This document shows, piece after piece, positions 22,760-34,230 of a stretch of DNA of 64,000 bases. Position numbers and translations under genes: made by a program. A model generated the notes under the pieces. That model was given only the letters and a program-made list of their open reading frames with translations, was not told the origin of the DNA and did no database searches. The stretch covers positions 38,402,945 through 38,466,944 of the forward strand of contig JAOANR010000009.1 of assembly GCA_030278955.1 (NCBI GenBank), written 5' to 3'. Source of the stretch: Hygrophila difformis (Eukaryota > Streptophyta > Magnoliopsida > Lamiales > Acanthaceae). Position 1 is the first letter of the stretch; each line of letters starts with the position of its first letter.

Positions 22760-24201
22760 CGATGATTGTTTGACATCGCGAGGAAAGGAAGTTTGTGCAA
22801 GACAGGAAGCTTCAGATATTACGGCGAGAAGCAAACTGTTTGAAGAGACTGTGAGATCTCGCTTTGTCAAGAAAGATAATTACATTTCTGACTCTCACTT
22901 TGAAAGAACTGGATAAAGCGAGAGGAGAGCTATTCTGATGCGAGCGGTTATCATCCAAGGCTGAAGCAGTTACAACGCCCATCTATAAATAAGACCCTTG
23001 GGGGATGAGCTCAAGTAGCGGGAGATTGAAGAGAATAGCTCATTTTTACTCTCCAGTTCACTTTTAGAATTCAGTAGGTAGGTTAGCTAGGGTTTACTTT
23101 TCACTGCAATTTACTTCAAGTTCTTCAGATTTGTAATTCAATTTCGCAGTAGATTTTCTTCGGAATATTTTAGTAGATTAGTTTGAGGATACCCTGTAAG
23201 AAGAATTGCTATCGGAATGCTTGTTCATCCATTACGATGATCACCATCTAATTTCCGACTTCTTCGTTCACCTTTGCATTATTCTGATTGCAATCAGATT
23301 TCCAGGTGTATTCATTTTTTATTCTTTGTTATTCAAGATACATGAAGAATGATCAGTTATCAAATCGTGCATTTCTTATCTTTCTGATTACAATTTTCAG
23401 AGAATATTAGAAATCTATTGTTTTTTTTCAATTCTGTTTCAGAGAAGTATAAACCTCAGTTACAATATTCACTTTTTGGAATTTGCATCACATCGATAAT
23501 TTGATTCTCGAAGATCATAATACTTTCATATCTTTAATTCGTAATTTGTTCGTTCTAATTACGCAAGAAGTTTGGATGTTGTAACCGAGTTAGGTATGAA
23601 CTGGCAGAATTGTGAATTCATTCGATTTTCTGTTGATATTATGTCTCGATCACAAATTTGGAAGAAATCACAGAGATTAATGTTCAGAACTCTAAAAGGT
23701 TCCTAAAGACCCATGCAGTGTTAATCATCGCATGATAATCTTTAAGAATTAACAACTTCAAGTTTACGAATTTGGATGTGAAAGGTTCTGTTCTCATTAT
23801 TTTCTGAATAGAAATTCCAGAGGGTAGTTATGACAGTTATAGGACTTGATCATTTACTTCACATAAAGATAAAGCCACGCTTCATCCTAAAAGATGATGC
23901 GAGGAGATATTCAGATAACTTTGTTTCAAGAGAGGCTATTTCAATACTCTCGCGATGTCATTTTGACAAAGCGAGAGAACCAACTTATAATAGCAAAAGA
24001 ATTGATTCCCATTTCTTGGGGCATCAACTACTCACTTCTACTTCTTATACATAAATAACCCCTATTTTATAAGTATGAATTGAATACCTCGCCGCATTCT
24101 TATAGAAATTACTGCGAGGCATTCAGTTCTTTGTATAAACAAAATCCGAGGAACATTCTTTGAACATTAACTCCCTCCACGCTGTACAGACATAGCGTGC
24201 G
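22760..24201 (+). other. Series of CGC/GCG-stem hairpins in the Athila LTR
   Basis: Small potential stem-loops recur: 22760-22778 (CGATG/CATCG), 22858-22922 (CTCGCTTT/AAAGCGAG), 23878-23901 (CGCTTCATC/GATGATGCG, 7 of 9 paired), 23947-23977 (CTCTCGC/GCGAGAG), 24089-24121 (CCTCGC/GCGAGG) and 24180-24201 (CACGCT/AGCGTG). They stand out because CG-containing words are rare in this AT-rich LTR and nearly all fall within such pairs. Function unknown. Confidence 0.5.
22984..22991 (+). promoter_or_regulatory. TATA box of the Athila 5' LTR
   Basis: TATAAATA in a context (ACGCCCATC-TATAAATA-AGACCCTT) conserved exactly in the 3' LTR. Likely the retrotransposon's own promoter, placing the transcript start roughly 25-35 bases downstream. 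Confidence 0.55.
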
Positions 24202-25743
24202 GAAAATTGGAATGTTCATAGTTTGAAACCCAAAGTAGCTACTGCGAGCTATTTTGGACACCTATTTTGCAGAATTATTTCTCAAATCTCTTTCATAGGA
24301 AAGTGATTTCCTAATTCTGTCTAGTTTCCAGTGTATATTTTGGAAACACTCTAGCATTTTGATTAAGAGGACTCAGAACCCTCATCGTTTCCTTATACAT
24401 ATAATACTACCTATACATAAAATATTTTGGGATATTTCTCAGTTTATGATGAGTAATCTAACTTCACAATTACAGACTCATAATTCATATCTGTAATTCA
24501 TATTACTATTTTCATTAGTACATTAAAGATGATGATATAAGTTTTCTCAATCATTATTTACTCAGGTTAATGAAGAACAAACTTGTTTTTTAGTTGGACA
24601 TTTAGTACCTGTCGTTTAAAAGGGAAAGGTGTTTCAAAAACCATCTTTTGTCCCAATAATTAGTGGAGTTTTAGGAAGATTAATTTCCAGGGTTCATAGC
24701 TTTATAGTTTCCACTATATGCTATGGGCAGGAGATTAAATATTCTTTCTACAGTATTACTAATCCTGAGTCAAGTCATGGGTATTTGAAATTGTTTACAG
24801 AGATTTCTCAAGCTAAAGCATCTATATGAATCTGAGTGGTCTGGATAAGTCAAGGATTTTGAATAGCAATTTCATCTTGATATACTTACAGGACTATTAT
24901 TTCTTACAACTACTTGAAGGAATTACTCTGAGTAGTCAAGTCTTATGAAAACATTGGATGATAGATTTAAATACTTGATTTTTCACTTCTTGTAGAGGAC
25001 ATCCAATATAGGGTCATGAGACCAGTTTGACTCAGAGTAGTAAAAAGAACAACTTCAAGTTCAGATGAATATAAGATGATTTAGAAGTGACCTTGAGTTG
25101 TCAAAGGCTTAATCTGAGTCCGAAAGAAATAGATTAAGTGACAGTTCTAAGAAGCTTGTTGTCACAGAATGAGTCTGACCGATCATCCTGCGGTAACAGT
25201 ATCCTCTGATTTCAGTGCTTAGATTGTCATGACACTGAATCACAAGTACCTGTCTTGGGAAGTGATTTAAGACATGAAGATTTGATTAAGTTGCATAGAG
25301 GATTTGTCTATCTCGATGAACTTTCATTCTGTTTTAACCATTGAAGTATGATATTCTCATCATATTCTTGTTTCGTTTATTTGATTTGGTCCACATCATC
25401 TTAAACTCATGAACATAATCATAACACTCAACATCATTTCAATTGTTTTCTTTATTATTGTTTACAGCTTTATGCATTTACAGTTTAGCATTAAATTTTT
25501 AGTCATCATCATTCCACCATCCTTAAACCAAGAGCAGAAACATGTTCTAGAACTAATAATCCTATTAAAACGCTTCTATCGTGTAACTCTCTAATGAACG
25601 ATCCCGACAATAAAAATAAATATTGCAGCTTGATACCGTGCGCTTTCGGTAGGAAAAATTAGGCAAGCTCTTTAACAGTCCTATAGGATTATAGTATAAA
25701 GGCTGTCGGGGGGCATTGCAGCGGGTTTTACCTCAAAGCTTCA

Positions 25744-25760
25744 TGGCGCCGTTGCCGGGG
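25744..25760 (+). other. Athila primer-binding site (tRNA-Asp)
   Basis: TGGCGCCGTTGCCGGGG directly abuts the LTR end and is complementary to the 3' end of plant tRNA-Asp, the primer used by Athila-group elements. This fixes the LTR end at 25743. Confidence 0.9.
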
Positions 25761-25883
25761 AGGGTGTAGCGTTATGAATTTTAGAACTGTAGATACTCTT
25801 TGGTTTAATTGTAATTATTTACTTTATACCATAACAAATTCATTAATTCTTTCATTTTGTTCACAGAGAAGTCTCAACAGTTT

Positions 25884-28106
25884 ATGAGCGAAAGAATAAC
25901 TCGATCTTCAAGGCGACCTTTGCTTCCTTTTAATTGTGAACTTGAAAGAACAGCAAGGCTGATCAGAGCAAGCGCTAGAAGGAGACAAAGAGATCTTGTA
26001 GAAGGGAATCTTTCAACAATAACTAGGATGGCTAACAATGGACAGAATGACGGACATGGAAACTTACCAAATGGGCAACCAGACAATCAGCAAAATGTAC
26101 CACTTCGAGGACATTTTCAAGCACCACAGAGGGCTGCTGCACCACAATTTGTTCATCAGCACTACTTTCCACCAAATTTTGCTAATCCTGCTCCAAATCC
26201 TCAGGAAGAACAATATCAACCATGGCAACCAAACGTTGATCAGTATTTGGCTGGAACAGATGAAGAGGTTGATATACCACCTGGTATATTAAACTTGGCA
26301 TCTTCCAGGGCTTTTTATGGGCTGAGTGCTGAAGATCCACACTTACATCTCAAAAAGTTTGTTGAACTGAGTAAGACAGTGAAGAAGGGAAGAGCCTCAA
26401 GAGAAACCATTCAATTAGCAATGTTCCCATTCTCTCTGGATGGTTCTGCGAAAGAATGGTATGATTCATTGAATGCTCAACAGAAGGCTACTTGGCCAGA
26501 ACTAGTCAGAAACTTCTTGCTCAAATATTTCCCAGAAAGTAAAGTAGATGAATGGGTAGATAAGATTTCTAGCTTCAAGATGAGAAAAGGAGAATCTTTG
26601 AAGGATGCTCGAGACAGATTCTTTGATATGCTTAAGAGATGCCCGCAGCATGGTATCACAGGAAGAAGACTTTTAAAGATCTTTTTCATTGGACTCACTC
26701 ACACTTGGCAGATGATGATTAATGCCACTGGAGGGGAACAATTACTTCAGATGCCACTTGATAGAGCATGGTCAACAATAGACACCATGACAGCTAGCAG
26801 AGCAGTCCTCCAAGATGATGACCCACCATCTCCTACAAGAAAGTGTCTTGTCATCCACACAGACAAAAATGAAGAGAAATTTGCAGCACTCACTAAACAG
26901 ATTGCTGAGTTACAGTTAGCTCAGCAAACAAGTCAACAAGTTCAGCATCAACAACAACAACAACCTGTGATGATCCTTCAACCTGCTCCAATGGAACCAG
27001 TTTATCAGTGCGGAATATGTTCTGGTCCACATCATAATGATCAGTGTCCACAACTCCAGGAAGCACCAAAACAAGATGAGAGCTGTAACTACACTGGATT
27101 CCAGAACAAGCATCCAAATCTGAGCTATGGTAATACTCAAAACGCACAGAATGCACATCTCCTGAATCCACCTCAACATAATCAGCAGCAGTTTCGTCCT
27201 CAACAACCATTTTATCCACAGCAGCAAATGTACCATCAGAGATCTCAACAGATGAATCAACAGAATAGACCTTATGGACAGTTTGCACCAGTGCCTGCAA
27301 ATTTTCCACAGCAACCTTATCATGTTGTTCAGGATAATACTTATTCTTTAAAGGTGGAGAATGCTCTGAAGGAGTTTATTGTTAAGCAGACAGAGACGAA
27401 TAACCAACTGCAGGCTTCAATCAAGAATGTTGAAAATTCAGTAACAGAGATGGCCAAGTTACTACAGCAAAGAGAAAAAGGAAAATTACCAAGTTCCTCT
27501 GAAACAAATCCACAATGTAAGGCAGTTACATTGAGGGGAGGAAAAGAAGTTGTTGATCCTGAATTTGAAAAGAAACGAGATAGGTTGCTGCAGCAGAAAA
27601 AGTTCAAGGATGTTCAGACAATGGAAGAAGATGATCAGCTTGAACAAAGACAAATACTTGAGGATAAGGGTTTGGAAAAGAATGTCTCAGGACACTCCTT
27701 TCCAAAGGAAAAAGAGGGAGGTAATGATAATCCTAACTCTACAGGTAACAAAAAGGATTCACTGGATGAACACATGCCCAGGATACCATATCCTGGGAGA
27801 CTCAAAAATGATCTTCAAGAAATTAAATTTAAGAAATTTCTTGAAAAGATTAAGGCCATTGAAATATCAATCCCTTTGGTTGAATTAATTGCTGAAATGC
27901 CCACTTACGCTAAGTTTCTGAAAGAATTGATTTCAGGGAAACGAAGTGCAGGAGAGCAGCAAATGGTGGTCTTAAATCAGAGTTGTAGCTTGGTTCTTCA
28001 ACAAAGGATTCCTCCAAAGCTTGAAGATCCAGGGAGTTTTACTTTACCCCTGATTATCAACGGTAAAGAAGCTGGGCGAGGGCTCTGTGACTTAGGAAGC
28101 ATGTAA
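25884..28106 (+). CDS. Athila gag plus truncated protease
   Basis: Gag forms the retrotransposon's particle; the protease processes its polyprotein. The first ATG of the open frame is 25884. Residues about 170-290 form the retrotransposon gag domain (KEWYDSLN, FLLKYFPESK, RFFDMLKRCPQHG). A Gln-rich middle carries a CCHC-like knuckle CGICSGPHHNDQC near residue 375 (spacing CX2CX3HX4C). A basic/charged linker with TLRGGKEV, typical of Athila, leads to the protease region (DPGSFTLPLIING) ending at the active-site motif CDLG. The frame is cut there by the nested element at 28102, and the last codons and stop come from that LTR. Gag itself is uninterrupted, so a capsid-like protein could still be made. 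Confidence 0.88.
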   Translation: MSERITRSSRRPLLPFNCELERTARLIRASARRRQRDLVEGNLSTITRMANNGQNDGHGNLPNGQPDNQQNVPLRGHFQAPQRAAAPQFVHQHYFPPNFANPAPNPQEEQYQPWQPNVDQYLAGTDEEVDIPPGILNLASSRAFYGLSAEDPHLHLKKFVELSKTVKKGRASRETIQLAMFPFSLDGSAKEWYDSLNAQQKATWPELVRNFLLKYFPESKVDEWVDKISSFKMRKGESLKDARDRFFDMLKRCPQHGITGRRLLKIFFIGLTHTWQMMINATGGEQLLQMPLDRAWSTIDTMTASRAVLQDDDPPSPTRKCLVIHTDKNEEKFAALTKQIAELQLAQQTSQQVQHQQQQQPVMILQPAPMEPVYQCGICSGPHHNDQCPQLQEAPKQDESCNYTGFQNKHPNLSYGNTQNAQNAHLLNPPQHNQQQFRPQQPFYPQQQMYHQRSQQMNQQNRPYGQFAPVPANFPQQPYHVVQDNTYSLKVENALKEFIVKQTETNNQLQASIKNVENSVTEMAKLLQQREKGKLPSSSETNPQCKAVTLRGGKEVVDPEFEKKRDRLLQQKKFKDVQTMEEDDQLEQRQILEDKGLEKNVSGHSFPKEKEGGNDNPNSTGNKKDSLDEHMPRIPYPGRLKNDLQEIKFKKFLEKIKAIEISIPLVELIAEMPTYAKFLKELISGKRSAGEQQMVVLNQSCSLVLQQRIPPKLEDPGSFTLPLIINGKEAGRGLCDLGSM

Positions 28107-30131
28107 CACCCCGGTTTTTGATAACCCAGGTCGGGGTGTCACCGCCACACCTCCCTAGTAAGACACGGTTTCTCCGGCTTACTAAAGAGATGCAAGGCTA
28201 GGTATTGCAGTATTTAAAACATTTAAAGCATTCAAAACAGCCCATACAATATAGCTCGAAAATAATAATATCATAGCGCAGCGGAAATAATATTTAAGTA
28301 TAGTATTGCAGCGGAAAAAGTAAATAGGGCCGACATGGCCAAACCACGATTTAGACAGGCCCGTTCATAATATAGTCTAATGCACGAATTTAAAAACAAA
28401 ATAATGGTTTCCCAAAAGATAAGTTTCCATGTATGATGTGCTCATGTTCACTCTACATATTCTGTAAGAAAAGAAAATAAAAAGAAATGGTTTGGTCAGC
28501 ACAACTTGCTGAGTAAGTTAACACATGCATGATCGTAGGGTTTAAAAGCCATTAATTTAATAAATAAATAAAAGCATGATAATAACATAATATTTAATCT
28601 AATCTAATCAACTATCCAATTGCATAATTTATTTCAGGGCTTTATTTAACAACACATTTCGCATGATTCAAAATAATAGCCATAATTTAAATAAAGCATT
28701 TAAATAATTTAATTGGACAACAAACATAATTTAATCTAATTTAATTTAATTTAATATCCCCATTACATCCTAGATTTGGTATTTCAAAGTTTCACGATAG
28801 CATCGCGATGTCAACAAGTTTAGCCGGTAGCCCGGCGCCGCAACCGTATCAGCCATACCCAATACCACTCCGGAGCCTCGGGAAACCCATGTGGATATTC
28901 TCGAGAGTGTAGGCTCTATATCTCGTGCCGTTTTGGCAATATCATATCTCAAGTTTAGCGCGCGGGGTCACCATCGTCCATTAAGGCACGAAGTGAATCG
29001 TTAGGGGGCACCCTGCAGAACACTCACCCCTAATTTTAATTTATCAAGTTTGTGAGGGGATTTAATTTCAAAAATCTGATTTCAATTTAATCTATTTACA
29101 AATCATATTTCATCTCATTTCAACTCTAAAGGTTAATTTCATATTTCAACAAGATTTCAAGATTTGATTTCTGGTAAACCACAGTTTACTCTAAAATTCG
29201 TCTAAAATCAGATTTAATTCCAAAAATTCCAAAATTTCAATACTGACTCAGAAACGTCAAGGTCTACAACTTTCGTGTTTAACTTTTCCAATCCGAGATA
29301 CTAAATAGTTCAAAAACACCAATTTTCACAGAAGCACAATTCTGTCCGAATTTCATATGTCACAGTTTAAAGATTTCGAATTCTAGCATAGCAATTCAAC
29401 TCCAAATTTAATGAAATTTTACAGAGACCATCTTAAGACAATTATCTACAACTTTCATGTTCGGCCAAAGATCTAAATCGGTCTGGAACCTATGTCAAAA
29501 ACGTGATCAAGATCAGTCCTAAGTTCTGTCAAGAATTTTAAGATCTAGATTCAAGCAGTTCGGTTTCGGTTGGTTTTCGCATATCAAATCATCTCTAAAA
29601 ATTCTGAAAATTTTACAGTAGATAGATCTAAGCCTTAGGAACGTTTTTCGTGTTTTAAATTTTTCCGTTTGAAGTCGTTTTAAGGTTCGGAAAAATTCGT
29701 CAAAACTGTTGCGTCGGTAGAAAACATAAGTTGGCAGATTTACGATTTCTTGTTAAATCTTTTAGTTTCGAACGTTTTAATCCCCCCCAAAACCATGTAA
29801 TAGTTAACTTACTGATTTGTGAACGTCCGGGATGTCTATTTCGAAGGCGTGGCTTCCAGTTCACCGTTTCTCCTCTCCGTTCGTCGGGTTCCTCGTTCTA
29901 GATTCGATTCGGGGTGTAAAGAGAAGAGAAACGAGGTTAGAATCCGTTTTCGGATTGAAACGAACAAGGATTATTCAGACTAGGGCTTACCACACGTTGG
30001 AGATCTCCCAATTTTCGTCCAACAGCTGCTGCCTTGGTCTCTTGGTGCCTCCGTTGACTCCGGGATTACTACGTTCGTGTTTAGAGAGTGTCGTAGGGTT
30101 TTGAAAAGGGTTTAGGGTCTCCGAGGGGGTT

Positions 30132-30139
30132 TATTTATA
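30132..30139 (-). promoter_or_regulatory. Candidate TATA box in the chromovirus LTR
   Basis: TATAAATA on the minus strand, upstream (in element sense) of a conserved stretch. A plausible LTR promoter. The corresponding part of the other LTR has been deleted, so conservation cannot be tested here. Confidence 0.4.
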
Positions 30140-30589
30140 GATAGCTAAGTCCTAGGGCGTCCAAAATCTGACCTTAAGGGTCTTGAGTCGAGAGACGTTC
30201 AACCGAAAGTCGAAAAATCCGCGTTCGGGCGAGAAATTCACGCAACGGGCGAATCTGTCGCGTGGCGCGGGGTTGGCGCGCCTTTTGCCTAAAATCCGCG
30301 CGGCCAGCGCGCGACTTACGCCTGGACTTCGGTCCGGGCGGGTCGTGCGATCCGTCGTGCTTTTCCGCCTCTCTTTCGGGTTTCTATCCCTCTATGCTCT
30401 CGGATTCCAATTTCCGGACTCTCTTCGGGTTCCTATTTCGTGTCGTTATTTCTTTCGGATCAAATGTTACGTTTTGGCTCGAATTCTCGAGTTCATTCAT
30501 ACCGGGTCGGGTACCCGTGTAACGACTTATTTATCTTTATTTAATTTCTTTTGTTTAATTAAATTCCTTTAATTAATTTCATTTCTCAT

Positions 30590-30705
30590 TTCTTCTATAT
30601 TTATTTATTTATTGTATTTACTGATTCCTTTGTTTATTTATTTATTTATTATGTTTATTTATTTATTTATTTATTTATTGTATTTATTTATTTATCTATG
30701 TTGTA
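30590..30705. repeat. TTTA-type microsatellite inside the LTR
   Basis: Near-continuous TTTA/TTTAT repeats with a few GTA and CTA interruptions, next to the LTR end. Simple-sequence expansion. Confidence 0.85.
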
Positions 30706-30723
30706 AAATTCTCGGGTATCACA

Positions 30724-30736
30724 GTCTACCCTCCTT
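30724..30736 (-). other. Polypurine tract of the nested chromovirus
   Basis: On the minus strand AAGGAGGGTAGAC directly precedes the LTR start TGTGATACCC. A purine-rich tract next to the 3' LTR primes plus-strand DNA synthesis. A similar tract adjoins the LTR that ends at 63451. Confidence 0.65.
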
Positions 30737-30946
30737 AAGAATCAACTTCGTCCTCGAAGTTGTGTTTCGGCTTTTCTCGTGCTAAGGTCTTTTGTTTATT
30801 TTATTGTTTTGTGACTGAACTTAGAATTAAGACTTCTAAGCTGCCTACGTACCCGGTGAAGGGATCAAGCCGTAACGTAGTTCAAAAGTTTACAAAGATG
30901 CACGAAAAATAGGTGGTATGACATCCTCTCCCCCTTAAGATTGCAG

Positions 30947-33745
30947 TTATGTCCCCATAACTGTGTCGGTATCGGTTTGGAACAGTGTCGGATAGCGTTC
31001 TCTCATGTCAGATTCTACTTCCCAAGTTGCCGTCTCACTTTCGTGGTTCGACCAAAGAACCTTGATCATTTTGACAGTTTTGTTCCTCGTTACTCGTTCC
31101 TTAATGTCGAGAATACGCACTGGGACTTCTTCATAAGTCAAATCCTCATCGAGCTCAATTATCTCCGGTTGAAGTACATGTGTCGGGTCCGGCACATACT
31201 TCTTTAGTTGTGAGACATGGAAGCCATTATGAACTTGATCTAATTGTGGCGGTAAAGCCAATCGGTAAGCTAGAGTCCCGACTCGTTCTAGAATTTCGTA
31301 AGGTCCTATATATCGAGGACTTAACTTTCCTCGTTTGCCAAAGCGCATCACCCCCTTCATGGGTGATATCTTTAGCATGACCCTATCTCCCGCTTGAAAT
31401 TCTAGGTCTCGTCGTCTCACGTCGGGATAACTCTTTTGACGGTCTTGAGCGGCTTTCATTTTCCCTTGAATCACTTTAATTTGTTGAGCCATGTCTTCGA
31501 TAAGTTGTGGTCCCACCACCACGGACTTATCGTTTTCTTCCCAGCTCAACGGGCTTCGGCACTTTCGTCCATACAACGCCTCGAAAGGTGCCATGCCAAT
31601 GCTAGCATGGTAGCTATTATTATAAGAGAATTCAATTAGGGGTAAATGAGATTCCCAATTCCCTTTGAATTCCAACACACTTGCTCTCAGCATGTCTTCT
31701 AGTGTTTGGATTGTCCTCTCGGTTTGTCCATCCGTCATTGGGTGGAATGCGGTGCTCATTTTGATTTGAGTACCGAGAGCTTTTTGTAACTCCGTCCAAA
31801 AATGAGAGACAAATCTACTGTCTCTATCGGAAATGATATCATGTGGTACTCCATGTCGTCGTACCACATTATCAATGTAGGCTCGGGCCAATTGGTCCAT
31901 AGTCCACGTGTCTTTCATTGGGATAAATATGGCTGTCTTCGTTAGCCTATCCACAATCACCCAAATTTTGTTCATGCCTTTGGGTGATCGAGGTAATCCC
32001 GAGACAAAGTCCATCGAGATGCTATCCCACTTCCAACTTGGAATCTCTAGTGGTTGCATCAGTCCTAGGGGTTTATATCGCACTGCCTTGACGCTTTGGC
32101 AGGTGAGACATTTTGCCACGAAATTTGCCACTTCCTTCTTCATTCCCGGCCACCAATAGATCTTCTTCAGATCTTTGTATAGCTTGTCACCTCTGGGATG
32201 TACGGAATATGGCGTGTTGTGCCATTCCTCCATCAACTTTTGCTTCAATTCGGCACACTTCTGAGGCACACACCATCTCCCTTTAAAACGGATGGTTCCA
32301 TCCTCGTGGATAGCAAATCCTATTGCCTTTCCTTCGGCAATACACCCTTTTATCTTTTCGAGTTTCGGGTCGCCCGGTTGGGCGAGTCGAATCTCGTCTA
32401 ATATTGGAGTTTCTACGAGCATCGCGTTGATCGTTTCACTCGCTGTGCCAGGATGCACAAGTTCTAACTCCAATCTTGCTAACTCCATGTACAATGCCGG
32501 CGGAATCACCAACGAGTTTGTCACGTGTTGGGTTTTCTGACTTAGGGCATCGGCTACCACATTCGCCTTCCCCTCGTGGTATGCTATCTCTAAATCGTAG
32601 TCTTTAATAAGTTCCAACCACCTTCGCTGTCTCAAATTCAACTCCTTCTGAGTGAATATATATTTTAAGCTCTTGTGGTCGGTGAACATTCGACACTTCC
32701 GCCCATAAAGATAATGTCTCCATATCTTTAGAGCGAAAACAACCGCTGCCAACTCCAGGTCATGTGTCGGATAATTCTCCTCGTGAGGTTTTAGTTGGTG
32801 TGATGCATACGCTACGACTCTCGAGTCTTGCATCAAGACACAACCTAAACCTTCCTTCGAAGCATCGCTGTAAACTTCGAAGTCACCATTCTCTGATGGT
32901 AGTGTTAATACGGGTGTGGTTGTGAGTCGTTTCTTAAGTTCTTGAAACGCCGTCTCACACGCTTCAGTCCACTCGTATTTTGCTCCTTTCTTCAGTAGCT
33001 GGGTCAAAGGACGTGCAATCCTTGAAAAGTCCTTCACAAATCGTCTATAATACCTAGCTAATCCAAGGAAACTCCTTATTTCCGTTGGACTCTTCGGAGT
33101 AGCCCACTCCGTTACGGCAGAAACCTTTGCCGGATCCACTGATACTCCATCAACGGATACTATGTGTCCGAGAAATGCCACTTCTTTCAACCAGAAATCG
33201 CATTTCGACAGCTTGCCGTATAGCTGATTTCTTCGCAAGATTTCTAACACTTGATGTAAGTGTTGGGCATGCTCTTCCTCGCTCTTCGAGTAGATCACGA
33301 TGTCGTCGATGAACACTACGACGCACTGATCTAACAATTCTCGGAACACGTTGTTCATGAGATTCATGAACATGGCCGGAGCATTTGTTAACCCGAAGGA
33401 TAACACTGTGAACTCGTAATGGCCATATCGCGTTCGAAACGCCGTCTTCGGAATGTCCTTCTCGGCGATCCTCAATTGATGATACCCAGATCGTAAGTCG
33501 ATCTTCGAGAATACTGAAGCTCCCTTCAGTTGATCAAACAGATCCTCTATTCTCAGTAGGGGGTATTTATTCTTGATGGTCACTTGGTTTAATCCTCGGT
33601 AATCTATGCAAAGACGTAGTCCTCCGTCTTTCTTCTTGACAAATAAAACCGGTGCTTCCCAAGGGGACGTACTTGGTCTTATGTATCCTTTTCCTAACAG
33701 TTCCTCGAGTTGTTCCTTTAACTCCTTCATTTCCAGTGGTGCCAT
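30947..33745 (-). CDS. Chromovirus pol: RT, RNase H, integrase, chromodomain
   Basis: A 932-residue open frame on the minus strand. RT spans residues about 20-190 ([12 protein letters not shown]; catalytic FIDD in [11 protein letters not shown] near residue 146). RNase H spans about 285-400 ([14 protein letters not shown]). The integrase zinc-binding region lies near 520-560 (ending CLTCQ), the catalytic core near 580-740 ([17 protein letters not shown], and an E in [15 protein letters not shown]). A C-terminal chromodomain near 865-925 ([12 protein letters not shown]) places it with Tekay/Del chromoviruses, which are thought to target heterochromatin through it. The frame is intact here, but a stop at 33800-33802 cuts it off from the protease. 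That codon is one base from a glutamine codon. Confidence 0.92.
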   Translation of the reverse strand: MAPLEMKELKEQLEELLGKGYIRPSTSPWEAPVLFVKKKDGGLRLCIDYRGLNQVTIKNKYPLLRIEDLFDQLKGASVFSKIDLRSGYHQLRIAEKDIPKTAFRTRYGHYEFTVLSFGLTNAPAMFMNLMNNVFRELLDQCVVVFIDDIVIYSKSEEEHAQHLHQVLEILRRNQLYGKLSKCDFWLKEVAFLGHIVSVDGVSVDPAKVSAVTEWATPKSPTEIRSFLGLARYYRRFVKDFSRIARPLTQLLKKGAKYEWTEACETAFQELKKRLTTTPVLTLPSENGDFEVYSDASKEGLGCVLMQDSRVVAYASHQLKPHEENYPTHDLELAAVVFALKIWRHYLYGRKCRMFTDHKSLKYIFTQKELNLRQRRWLELIKDYDLEIAYHEGKANVVADALSQKTQHVTNSLVIPPALYMELARLELELVHPGTASETINAMLVETPILDEIRLAQPGDPKLEKIKGCIAEGKAIGFAIHEDGTIRFKGRWCVPQKCAELKQKLMEEWHNTPYSVHPRGDKLYKDLKKIYWWPGMKKEVANFVAKCLTCQSVKAVRYKPLGLMQPLEIPSWKWDSISMDFVSGLPRSPKGMNKIWVIVDRLTKTAIFIPMKDTWTMDQLARAYIDNVVRRHGVPHDIISDRDSRFVSHFWTELQKALGTQIKMSTAFHPMTDGQTERTIQTLEDMLRASVLEFKGNWESHLPLIEFSYNNSYHASIGMAPFEALYGRKCRSPLSWEENDKSVVVGPQLIEDMAQQIKVIQGKMKAAQDRQKSYPDVRRRDLEFQAGDRVMLKISPMKGVMRFGKRGKLSPRYIGPYEILERVGTLAYRLALPPQLDQVHNGFHVSQLKKYVPDPTHVLQPEIIELDEDLTYEEVPVRILDIKERVTRNKTVKMIKVLWSNHESETATWEVESDMRERYPTLFQTDTDTVMGT

Positions 33746-33799
33746 CCGGTACGGAGCTTTTGAGACAGGCTCTGTCCCCGGAATGAGATCTATAGTGAA

Positions 33800-34222
33800 T
33801 TAAAGATCTCTCTCAGGTGTCATGCCCGGAACATCCTCAGGGAACACGTCCGGGTATTCTCTTACCACTGGTATGCTATCAACCTTGTTCTCTTCCGCCT
33901 CAAGGTTGTGCACGTAGCACGCATATAGTTCATACCCCTTACGCATCAAGTTACTTAGTTTAAGTGCACTAACGATTTTGTTACTTTTCTTAGGGGGCTG
34001 AGAGTAAAAGATAACTATCTTTCCCCTACTTTTTGACAACGTGATCTTTTGCTTTTGGCATTCGATCACCGCCTTATACTGGGATAACCAATCCATCCCC
34101 AGTATGATGTCAAAATCTCTTAAGTTAAATTCTACCAAGTTCGCGAAGAATTCTACGTTCTTTATCACTATAGGAATTCCGTTATATCGTTTAGAGCAAG
34201 ACACTACTTCTCCAGAAGGCAA
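33800..34222 (-). pseudogene. Chromovirus protease C-terminal part, disrupted
   Basis: 140 open codons continuing the aspartic-protease domain (NLRDFDIILGMDWLSQY is the conserved GMDWL region) and the linker to RT (YPDVFPEDVPG). It is out of frame with gag, which carries the catalytic DSG, and ends in a premature TAA before RT. One small indel near 34231 and one nonsense codon therefore break the polyprotein. Confidence 0.8.
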
Positions 34223-34230
34223 TTGAATTC

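Larger units (their letters stand above)
22396..25743 (+). repeat. Athila 5' LTR
   Basis: 3348 bp, nearly identical to 51670-55016 with scattered substitutions and small indels (for example an ATTAC difference near 23560). TG...CA ends. It contains a TATA box, a run of small CGC/GCG-stem hairpins, and ends immediately before the primer-binding site. Open frames inside it also exist in the 3' copy and look incidental. Confidence 0.92.
28102..30723 (-). repeat. 3' LTR of the nested chromovirus (complete)
   Basis: 2622 bp with TGTAACACCC at one end and TGTGATACCC, read on the other strand, at the other: short inverted termini. It aligns with 36901-38464 with few differences. It contains a GC-rich block near 30220-30360 and a TTTA microsatellite near its right end. 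Confidence 0.88.

Noticed and set aside
22640..22870. 76-codon minus-strand frame conserved in both LTRs (also 51914-52144)
   Set aside because: It is conserved only because the LTRs are near-identical. No start context or domain; overlaps the hairpin-forming segment.
25409..25594. 61-codon hydrophobic frame in both LTRs (also 54682-54867)
   Set aside because: It looks like membrane segments but comes from AT-rich LTR sequence. No upstream signal or family support.
25744..25760. A tRNA-Asp gene
   Set aside because: Only the 17 bases complementary to the tRNA 3' end are present, directly after the LTR: a primer-binding site.
26893..27323. Open frames of 138 and 135 codons on the minus strand
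   Set aside because: They lie opposite the Gln-rich part of Athila gag. CAG/CAA codons read in reverse avoid stops, so these are shadows.
30590..30705. Possible structured AT element
   Set aside because: Simple TTTA microsatellite; slippage is sufficient.
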